A DNA stretch of 64,000 nucleotides from JBLMZW01 sp050259035. GTDB taxonomy: Bacteria; Bacillota; Syntrophomonadia; Syntrophomonadales; DTU052. Shown here in pieces: positions 52,495 to 59,336 of this stretch (positions are counted from its first letter, which is position 1; each line of letters opens with the position of its first letter). Location: contig JBLMZW010000006.1 of the NCBI GenBank assembly GCA_050259035.1, forward strand, positions 1-64,000, written 5' to 3'. The translations under genes and the position numbers were made by a program. The notes beneath the pieces are model-generated. The model did no database searches and was not told the DNA's origin. It saw nothing but the letters and a program-made list of their open reading frames with translations.

Positions 52495-52977
52495 TTACTT
52501 TGCGGGCAGCGTTCCTACTCCAAGGGCCAGGTTATCCCAAAGAATGTCTTTCACTGATTTTGCCTGATCATCCTCGCATTCGATGATAAGAAAAACCTGG
52601 GGCGCCTTCCCTTTGGCGGTGTTGCTTCTCCCTTCCGCCTTACGCTTAATGCCAAAAAGCTTGGTCCCGAACAGGTCTAACAGCAAGCCTAAAATGGCTC
52701 CGATTATTAAGCCGATTAATCCCCAAATTATAGGACCCCAGCTTAAAACAAAACCGTAAATAGCTCCGAGTAACAAACCGAAAGTTCCTAAAAGAGAAGC
52801 TGCATCAAATGAACTGATTCCATCGGCCCGATGTATGGTATCCAGTATTTTTCGTTCCTCGACTCGACTGTCCATAAGTACGGCGGCTATACTTTCCCTG
52901 CGGATACCCTTATTTTCAAGTTCCGAGATAGCTAATTCCAAATGCAAGTTGTATTCAAATGAAGCGGCAACAAACAC
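52495..52977 (-). CDS. Unknown membrane protein with glycine-rich helical hairpin
   Basis: This 160-residue protein has an N-terminal cytoplasmic stretch with LHLELAISELENKGI, two adjacent glycine-rich membrane segments (LLGTFGLLLGAIYGF and IWGLIGLIIGAILGLLLDLFG) and a charged C-terminal domain ending in VFLIIECEDDQ. The order resembles stress-protein families with a ferredoxin-like fold around a Gly-zipper, but I do not recognise a family. It is adjacent to two further membrane-protein genes on the same strand. Confidence 0.7.
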   Translation of the reverse strand: MFVAASFEYNLHLELAISELENKGIRRESIAAVLMDSRVEERKILDTIHRADGISSFDAASLLGTFGLLLGAIYGFVLSWGPIIWGLIGLIIGAILGLLLDLFGTKLFGIKRKAEGRSNTAKGKAPQVFLIIECEDDQAKSVKDILWDNLALGVGTLPAK

Positions 52978-52978
52978 C

Positions 52979-53785
52979 TTATATCAGCCCCTGGCTTTCC
53001 GATCCTATCAACCGAGAACGAAACTGGGGGTTTTGATAATTATCTCTTAGAAAACGCGCTTGTTCTTGCTCGAACAATTTATTGTATTCAATCGTATTGA
53101 CATACGAATCGTACACGGCAAACCCATAAAGGGAAGGTACAAAGAGCAGCCATTGTGGATTAAGGATTGAAATAGCCTGGCCAAAAGAACCCAGAGCGGA
53201 ATACTGGATAGCAAGTAAAATATGGGAATGGTATGTTATTGCAATGATTAAGGTTAATAGAAAAAAACTGGTTGGAATGCGATGGGTATATAGATGCCCT
53301 AATCCTGGTGACAGGAGCGAAAGGCCGCAGGCTACCCAGGGATTCCTCTTATCCAGAAAACTGATATCCAGAGCGCTTATACTGACAGGAATCATAGTGG
53401 AATCCTCTCGACTGCCTAATATAGCCAGTTTGTTCAAATCAACGGTAAGGGTATAACTGCCCCAAATGCTAAAAACCCATACGGCCAGGTAAAGTAAGGT
53501 CCATCTGACATCAAGAACACTTCGGGCTAGATCAAATTTACCCTGGAATGAGTACATGATGGCCATATTAATGTGGGCCTCGGTATTAATCAGGAATTCC
53601 CAGGCCACCAAAAGAAAACCTTTTATATAACTGCCCATGATAATAAACCCAAATCCGGGAAACAAGGCTGACCAGAGTGCCGTAACCCAGGGGTTTCGTA
53701 AATGAATAAAATTAACCGTGACCGTATTTACTATTCCGATAGGACGTCTTTTGTTTCTAATTGATTCTGGCTGTTTCCTTTCCAA
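52979..53785 (-). CDS. Unknown membrane protein with internal duplication
   Basis: This 268-residue protein has about six hydrophobic segments in two similar halves. LRNPWVTALWSALFPGFGFI in the first half is echoed by KRNPWVACGLSLLSPGLGHL in the second. The RNPWVA...PGxGxxY pattern is reminiscent of TM2/NINE-like small membrane domains. Function unknown. It lies one base from the previous gene and ten bases from the next, so the three may be co-transcribed. Confidence 0.7.
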   Translation of the reverse strand: MERKQPESIRNKRRPIGIVNTVTVNFIHLRNPWVTALWSALFPGFGFIIMGSYIKGFLLVAWEFLINTEAHINMAIMYSFQGKFDLARSVLDVRWTLLYLAVWVFSIWGSYTLTVDLNKLAILGSREDSTMIPVSISALDISFLDKRNPWVACGLSLLSPGLGHLYTHRIPTSFFLLTLIIAITYHSHILLAIQYSALGSFGQAISILNPQWLLFVPSLYGFAVYDSYVNTIEYNKLFEQEQARFLRDNYQNPQFRSRLIGSESQGLI

Positions 53786-53795
53786 CTAAAATACC

Positions 53796-54398
53796 TCAAC
53801 CTTTAGTATTTTGATTGACAATAATTGCTGTAATCAACTTACAAAACGAAACCATGATAATGAAAACGGGAATTGAATAATAATAATGCCAGGAGAGAGG
53901 TTGATACAAGTTCATCCAGTTAATTATAGGATCTAATATCAAAGATAAAAAAGAGGATATAACGGTGCTGGCTATAACGAACCCTTTCCAATGCGGATAC
54001 TTTTGATAGACCAGCATAAAAATCACCGGAATGGTTATATAATCGATTGGGAAAAAATTAGGCGGAATCGGCAAAAGAGCATCGGGATAGGACCACAGAA
54101 GGGTATGCACACCTACCGAATCCAGTATTCCAGCCGTTAAGCTCACTATCAATCCGAAAAAGGATATTTCAAGGAAACGACTGCGGTCAGTATATTTCCA
54201 CCATATAAAGAGAGGAAAAATAGTCCAAAACAGCAGGAACCACCAGGTCCATCTATGAATGCCATGGGTTAACCATTCCTTATTATTTAAGTCTGACAAT
54301 ACCCTTTGTGCTTCTAATACTTTAACATAACTTGCATCCCAATAAAGCTTAGCCGGGACTTTAAAACCATGCAGGAAAGAATTAATAATGACCTTCAT
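53796..54398 (-). CDS. CBO0543-like membrane protein
   Basis: This 200-residue protein has five hydrophobic segments. The HGIHRWTWWFLLFWTIFPLFIWW segment and the SYPDALLPIPPNFFPIDY loop resemble the CBO0543 family of clostridial membrane proteins, whose role is unknown. The start was set at ATG 54396-54398, preceded by GAAGGGAGC. It is divergent from the CoA-transferase gene. Confidence 0.72.
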   Translation of the reverse strand: MKVIINSFLHGFKVPAKLYWDASYVKVLEAQRVLSDLNNKEWLTHGIHRWTWWFLLFWTIFPLFIWWKYTDRSRFLEISFFGLIVSLTAGILDSVGVHTLLWSYPDALLPIPPNFFPIDYITIPVIFMLVYQKYPHWKGFVIASTVISSFLSLILDPIINWMNLYQPLSWHYYYSIPVFIIMVSFCKLITAIIVNQNTKG

Positions 54399-54630
54399 GC
54401 TCCCTTCAGCTAGAAGCAAGTATTATTGGATATTTTCTGCAAATCCTAAAAATCTTATTCTGTGTTTACCTGGGCTCCAACCCGGCAGAGATAGTAGCCA
54501 GCCGGGAGCCTGGCGATTCGAAACCATCCCCTTAATCAGGTCTACCGGTCCAGGCCTAAAAATGATACAATCATTGGCAGGTAATTTTCGTGTTGGGAAT
54601 ATACATTATAGAAGTTGGGGGAAGTTTCAG

Positions 54631-55926
54631 TTGGATTATAAGTCGATTTACCGGAGCAAGGTATGTTCTGTTGAGGAAGCCTTGAGCCAGATTAAAAGTC
54701 ATGACAGCATTACCTGCAGTCTTATCGCCTGCGAGCCGGTGACCCTGTTAAGCCATTTACATACGATTAAGGACCGGGTTGAAGATGTAACTGTCTGCAA
54801 CGCTTTTTGCCTGGGGGACTATGAGTTCTTTAACCGTCGGGATATGAAAGGTCATTTTATTCTTTACTCCTGGTTTTATACTGACTCGCTGCGGAAGTCC
54901 CACCCATACGGAACGGTTTCCTATGCCCCATTTCAGCTGCACACATTTGGCCGGACCTATCTGGAGACCAGAAGACCCCGGGTATTTATGGGATGTGCCT
55001 CTCCGATGGACCGCCATGGTTATCTATCGTTATCCCTGGATACGGTATGTGAAAAGGAATCGATGGAAGTGGCCGATGTGGTTATTATTGAGGTGAATGA
55101 CCGGCTGCCCAGAACGTTTGGGGATACCAACATTCATATCAGTCAAATTGATCATGTTGTTGAAACCAGCCATGAGTTGCCGCAGTTTCCACAGTTCCCG
55201 GTTACTGAGCATTCCGCCATGATCGGGGCCTATGTAGCCGAGTTGATAGAGGATGGCTCAACTATTCAAATTGGGATCGGGGAGATACCGAGAGCCGTTA
55301 CCTTGAATTTGATGGACCATAAAGACCTGGGAGTACATACTGAGTTATTTACTGATTGCATGCTGGACCTTTGCAAGGCGGGGGTTATCACCAACCGGAA
55401 AAAGAGCATCTGGAAGGATAAGATGGTGGGTGATTGCGCCATCGGAGGCAGGGAACTATACGATTTTCTGGGGGAGAATCTGGCGGTGGAGTTTCAGCCG
55501 GGAAGGATCGTTAATGATCCGGCGGTAATCAGGCAGAATAATAAAATGGTCTCCATCAACGCAGCCCTGGAGGTGGATTTAACCGGCCAGGTTTGCGCCG
55601 AATCGATTGGCATCAGGCATTTCAGCGGTACCGGAGGGCATAAGGAGTTTACCGTGGGGGCTTCCCAGTCCCCGGGAGGCAAGTCGATTATAGCTCTCAG
55701 TTCTACGGCAAAAGGGGATACTATATCGCGTATAGTGCCGGCTTTTGGCCCGGGCACTGCGGTCACTGCTTCACGCATTGATGTTGATTATGTGGTAACG
55801 GAACATGGAGCAGCATGTCTGCGTGGGCGTTCAATCAAGGAGAGAGTAACAGAATTGATCAACGTTGCCCATCCTGACTTTCGGGATTTTCTTCGCAGCG
55901 AAGCCAATCGTAATATGATATGGTAA
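54631..55926 (+). CDS. Acetyl-CoA hydrolase/4-hydroxybutyrate-type CoA-transferase
   Basis: This class I CoA-transferase of 431 residues starts DYKSIYRSKVCSVEEALSQIKS, as family members do. It has IQIGIGEIPRAV, LGVHTELFTD with the likely catalytic Glu region, and the C-terminal GTGGHKEFTVGASQSPGGKSI pattern as adjoining motifs. It would exchange CoA between short-chain acids and acetyl-CoA. Start TTG 54631 was chosen because GGGGAAG lies six bases upstream; the frame runs 240 bases further 5' with low-quality coding. No beta-oxidation genes adjoin it. Confidence 0.87.
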   Translation: MDYKSIYRSKVCSVEEALSQIKSHDSITCSLIACEPVTLLSHLHTIKDRVEDVTVCNAFCLGDYEFFNRRDMKGHFILYSWFYTDSLRKSHPYGTVSYAPFQLHTFGRTYLETRRPRVFMGCASPMDRHGYLSLSLDTVCEKESMEVADVVIIEVNDRLPRTFGDTNIHISQIDHVVETSHELPQFPQFPVTEHSAMIGAYVAELIEDGSTIQIGIGEIPRAVTLNLMDHKDLGVHTELFTDCMLDLCKAGVITNRKKSIWKDKMVGDCAIGGRELYDFLGENLAVEFQPGRIVNDPAVIRQNNKMVSINAALEVDLTGQVCAESIGIRHFSGTGGHKEFTVGASQSPGGKSIIALSSTAKGDTISRIVPAFGPGTAVTASRIDVDYVVTEHGAACLRGRSIKERVTELINVAHPDFRDFLRSEANRNMIW

Positions 55927-55990
55927 CCGTTAAAAGTTAATGTAAAATCCGAAGAACATAACCTCAAATTAACTGGCTTTTTGCAGAAAA

Positions 55991-56026
55991 CCGTCCTATC
56001 CTCCAATGGGACGGCAACTTTTTTTC
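55991..56026 (+). terminator. Rho-independent terminator after the CoA-transferase
   Basis: CCGTCC / GGGACGG with an 11-base loop is followed by CAAC and eight T residues. Confidence 0.8.
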
Positions 56027-56264
56027 TGGGGATGAAGTTATTATCATCTGGCTAGATTTTGATCTCAAAGTTCTTTCAAGTTCTGCCCCGAAGACGAAAA
56101 CTGGATGGTACAATTGAACTTGGTTAGATTAGGGCGAGTTGCCGGATAGGCTCAGAGAAGCAAAACATATCAAATTACATATAGAAAGAATCAAGGGAAG
56201 TGCCCAGGATCCGCCCAACTGAAATCCAGACATCCTCTCCTAAGCCGTATCTTACTTTCCCAGA

Positions 56265-56291
56265 GGTGATATAATAAGATGTATTATCACC
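56265..56291 (+). promoter_or_regulatory. Inverted repeat overlapping the lspA -10 element
   Basis: GGTGAT...ATCACC arms flank TATAAT (56270-56275), 33 bases before the lspA start. This layout could be an operator on a weak promoter; the arms are short and contain a small bulge. Confidence 0.4.
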
Positions 56292-56307
56292 GGAGAGGGT
56301 AGAACGA

Positions 56308-56766
56308 ATGAGGTTTGTCCTGGTATTCATAGGTATTCTGGGTTTAGATCAGTTGACCAAGTACCTGGTACGGGCATACATGGAGGTCAATCAGTCGATA
56401 CCTTTGATTCAGAATATCTTACATTTAAGCTATGTCAGGAATCAGGGTGCGGCCTTCGGACTTTTTCCCGGGCTGCAGGAGATCCTGATGTTCTCGGCTA
56501 TAGTGGTTATTATCGGGGTCTTAATCTACATTAGAAAACAGCAGCCTCCTGCTTTAACTGTCTTTTCACTGGTCTTAATTGCGGCCGGAGCGGCCGGCAA
56601 TCTGATTGACCGGCTGGTATTCAATTCAGTAATCGACTTTATGGATTTTCGCTTCTGGCCGGTTTTCAACGTGGCTGATTCATCCCTGGTTGTCGGAACC
56701 ATTCTCCTGGCTTGGCTTATACTATTCCCCCGGAAAGAGGAACATAATGGACAGAGCAACTCTTAA
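56308..56766 (+). CDS. lspA: Lipoprotein signal peptidase
   Basis: LspA is an inner-membrane aspartyl protease that cleaves diacylated prolipoproteins. The 152-residue protein has four membrane segments and the motifs LDQLTKYLV, NQGAAFGLF, GNLIDRLVF (catalytic Asp) and VFNVADSSLVVG (second Asp). ATG 56308 follows GGAGAGGG. It overlaps rluD, the classic lspA-rluD pair. Confidence 0.95.
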   Translation: MRFVLVFIGILGLDQLTKYLVRAYMEVNQSIPLIQNILHLSYVRNQGAAFGLFPGLQEILMFSAIVVIIGVLIYIRKQQPPALTVFSLVLIAAGAAGNLIDRLVFNSVIDFMDFRFWPVFNVADSSLVVGTILLAWLILFPRKEEHNGQSNS

Positions 56767-57658
56767 AGTTGAAGAAGATCAGTCCGGCATCCGGTTAGAC
56801 GTTTTCGTCAGCCAGCAGATGCCTGCGTTGTCCCGGTCCCAGGTTATAGAGCTAATAAAGGGAAGAAACATCACGGTCAATGATAACCCCAGCAAACCAA
56901 GTTACCGGGTCAGTACGGGAGACACCGTGGAGATACAGCTGCCGCCCCCGCGCGAGACCGAACTGGTTCCCCAGGACCTGCCGGTGACCATTATCTATCA
57001 GGACAATGATCTCGCGGTAATAGACAAACCACGGGGCATGGTTGTTCACCCTGCTCACGGCAATTGGGATCAGACCCTGGTTAACGCTCTTCTTTACCAG
57101 ATAGACGACTTATCCGGTATAAACGGGGAACTTCGTCCGGGGATCGTGCACCGGATGGATAAGGATACCTCGGGCCTTTTAGTCATTGCCAAAAACGACG
57201 CCTCGCACCGGCATCTGTCCGAGCAGATTAAAGTACATTCCCTGGTGCGCGAGTACACGGCCCTGGCTCACGGAAATGTGAAAGGTGAACAGGGAAAAAT
57301 CGATGCTCCTATTGGACGCAGCCCCAAGGACCGTAAAAAAATGGCGGTAGTGGCCAATGGCCGCCCGGCCGTAACCAACTATAGAGTGGAGAAACGATTC
57401 AGGGATTTCACTCTGATAAAGTGTCGCCTGGAAACCGGTCGCACTCATCAGATCAGAGTTCATATGGCCTACCTGGGGAATGCCCTGGTGGGAGACCCTC
57501 TTTATGGACCCCGCAAAAATCCTTTTGGCCTGGAAGGGCAGGCTCTGCATGCCAGCTTCATGGAATTGGAACACCCCGTGACCGGTGAGTCAATGAGGTT
57601 TGACTCGCCGCTGCCCGACTACTTCACCCGCATTCTTACTTTTCTGATTAAAGGGTAA
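56747..57658 (+). CDS. rluD: RluD-family 23S rRNA pseudouridine synthase
   Basis: This 303-residue RluA-family enzyme has an N-terminal S4 RNA-binding domain (LDVFVSQQMPALSRSQVIELI) and the catalytic HRMDKDTSGLLVIAKN with the essential Asp. C-terminal motifs ETGRTHQIRVH and GDPLYG are present. ATG 56747 was chosen because AAAGAGGAA precedes it inside the end of lspA. Confidence 0.93.
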   Translation: MDRATLKVEEDQSGIRLDVFVSQQMPALSRSQVIELIKGRNITVNDNPSKPSYRVSTGDTVEIQLPPPRETELVPQDLPVTIIYQDNDLAVIDKPRGMVVHPAHGNWDQTLVNALLYQIDDLSGINGELRPGIVHRMDKDTSGLLVIAKNDASHRHLSEQIKVHSLVREYTALAHGNVKGEQGKIDAPIGRSPKDRKKMAVVANGRPAVTNYRVEKRFRDFTLIKCRLETGRTHQIRVHMAYLGNALVGDPLYGPRKNPFGLEGQALHASFMELEHPVTGESMRFDSPLPDYFTRILTFLIKG

Positions 57659-57675
57659 AAGTATCACAATAATTA

Positions 57676-57725
57676 TTGACTAGATAACTGAACGATGTTA
57701 AATTAACGTTGTTCAGTTATTTAGT
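57676..57725. promoter_or_regulatory. 49-bp palindromic operator with embedded promoter for the TetR gene
   Basis: The sequence 57677-57725 is nearly symmetric about a TTAAATTAA centre. The flanking arms GACTAGATAACTGAAC and GTTCAGTTATTTAGTC differ at one position. A -35 TTGACT (57676-57681) and a -10 TAAATT (57699-57704), 17 bp apart, lie within it. This is the classic layout of a TetR-type operator covering its own promoter. Confidence 0.85.
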
Positions 57726-57737
57726 CAGGGGGTTACT

Positions 57738-58370
57738 ATGCCTAGAGCAAGCCGAAGCCCGGAACAGATTCAGAAGGTCAAGGATCGAATATTTGAGGCC
57801 GCTCTGCAATATATGACCGAGGAGGGCTACGGAAACCTTTCCATGCGAAAGCTGGCCCAGAAAGCAGGTATGACGGCGGCCAACATTTATAACTATTACA
57901 CAAATAAGGATGAAATATATCTGGCGCTTCAGACCCGCGGATTCAATTTGTTGTACCGGCAATTCAGGTCGGGCTACGAATCATCAAATGACCCGGTGGA
58001 AAAGCTAGAGGCTATGATCAGGGCCTATGTTGATTTTGGGGTTAATAACTCCGCCTATTACAATATCATGTTTAGCTGGGACGTCCCAAAGTATATTGAT
58101 TATGTGGGAACTGAACTTGAACCGATAGCTTATCTCGAAAAAGAGGCAGGTCTGAATAACATTGAAATAACGGCCGAGGTTATTAATGAGATCAGGCAAA
58201 CCCGAGGGCTGACTAAAACGGAAAACTCCTGGCATCTAGGCATCCAGCTATGGATTACTCTGAATGGATTGGTCAGTCTGATTAACAGCCGGGTTCTTCC
58301 CGAGGTGGATCAGAATTTAGACCTTATCAAGGAGCAGACGATTAAACGTTTAATGGAGATGTTCGCATAG
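57738..58370 (+). CDS. TetR-family transcriptional regulator
   Basis: This 210-residue regulator has an N-terminal helix-turn-helix (IFEAALQYMTEEGYGNLSMRKLAQKAGMTAANIYNYYTNK as consecutive segments, about residues 17-58) and a ligand-binding C-terminal domain of the WHG-like type. It would bind the 49-bp palindrome immediately upstream and control itself plus the activase and glycyl-radical enzyme. Its inducer is unknown but is likely the enzyme substrate or product. Confidence 0.9.
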   Translation: MPRASRSPEQIQKVKDRIFEAALQYMTEEGYGNLSMRKLAQKAGMTAANIYNYYTNKDEIYLALQTRGFNLLYRQFRSGYESSNDPVEKLEAMIRAYVDFGVNNSAYYNIMFSWDVPKYIDYVGTELEPIAYLEKEAGLNNIEITAEVINEIRQTRGLTKTENSWHLGIQLWITLNGLVSLINSRVLPEVDQNLDLIKEQTIKRLMEMFA

Positions 58371-58396
58371 TCTTAAAGAGATAAAAGGGGAGGGCT

Positions 58397-59311
58397 ATGA
58401 GGAAACCATTAATTCTTGAATTAAAGGGTAACTCGCTGGACGATGGCCCGGGCATCCGTACCGTGGTTTTTTTTAAGGGCTGCCCATTGGACTGCCTATG
58501 GTGTCATAACCCCGAAAGCAAAAGACCGGAGGCAGAGATATCATTCGCTGCCGGTGATTGCATTGCCTGTGATACCTGCCTGGAGACCTGCCCAAGCGAA
58601 GCCTTGAGCAGGGACAACCCTTTCTATGTAAACCGCTCGAAATGTAACCTTTGTTTTGATTGCGCCGATGCCTGCCCGACTGGAGCTTTGTCTCGTACGG
58701 GAAAAGAAATGACCTCTGATCAGATTCTGGAATTCATACTTCGGGATATGCCTTTCTTCGATGTTTCCGGAGGTGGGGTTACCCTGTCCGGGGGTGAACC
58801 TACTATGTATATGGAGTTTTGCGGCGAACTTCTGCAGAAGTTACAAGCCTCCGGAATTAATACCCTGTTAGAGACTTGCGGTCAATTTAATTTCGATCAT
58901 TTCAGGAGATTAGTATTGCCCCACACCAATATAATTTACTACGATCTGAAAATCTTTGATAACAGGCAACATCAAAACTTCTGTGGGGTGGGCAATAAAT
59001 TGATATTGGAGAATTTAGTGAAACTGCAAAGGCTGTCCATGAGCGGGGAGTTCAGCCTTCTTCCCCGTACCCCACTGATTCCAGATATAACTGATACGGA
59101 CGAGAATCTTTGCGCTATAGCCCAATTTCTGCAGGAGCAAGGAGTCAAGTCAACCCGGCTCTTATTGTATAACCCTCTATGGTATGAGAAGAACGACAAA
59201 CTCGGAATAACTAATCGGTTTTCCCAGCGCGGCGGGGGCCAGCGGTGGCAGCCCCCGGAGAAAGTTCTCCGGTGTGAAAGTATTTTTAGAGATAGAGGAA
59301 TATCAGTCTAG
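58397..59311 (+). CDS. Glycyl-radical enzyme activase (radical SAM, with two ferredoxin-type clusters)
   Basis: This 304-residue activase makes the glycyl radical on the enzyme encoded next. The radical SAM cluster cysteines are C29, C33 and C36 (GCPLDCLWC). An inserted ferredoxin-like domain carries two further CxxCxxCxxxCP sets (C55-C65 and C83-C93). The SAM motif TLSGGEPT follows. This layout matches activases of glycerol dehydratase, choline lyase and arylacetate decarboxylase classes, not NrdG or PflA of the short type. The gene ends 25 bases before its partner. Confidence 0.93.
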   Translation: MRKPLILELKGNSLDDGPGIRTVVFFKGCPLDCLWCHNPESKRPEAEISFAAGDCIACDTCLETCPSEALSRDNPFYVNRSKCNLCFDCADACPTGALSRTGKEMTSDQILEFILRDMPFFDVSGGGVTLSGGEPTMYMEFCGELLQKLQASGINTLLETCGQFNFDHFRRLVLPHTNIIYYDLKIFDNRQHQNFCGVGNKLILENLVKLQRLSMSGEFSLLPRTPLIPDITDTDENLCAIAQFLQEQGVKSTRLLLYNPLWYEKNDKLGITNRFSQRGGGQRWQPPEKVLRCESIFRDRGISV

Positions 59312-59336
59312 TTTTCAATTATGGGGGGGAATTGAG

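Larger units (their letters stand above)
55927..56307. other. Intergenic region between the CoA-transferase and lspA
   Basis: These 381 bases contain a terminator at 55991-56026 and a -10 like hexamer before lspA. The rest (56030-56250) holds no supported gene or recognised RNA. Confidence 0.65.
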
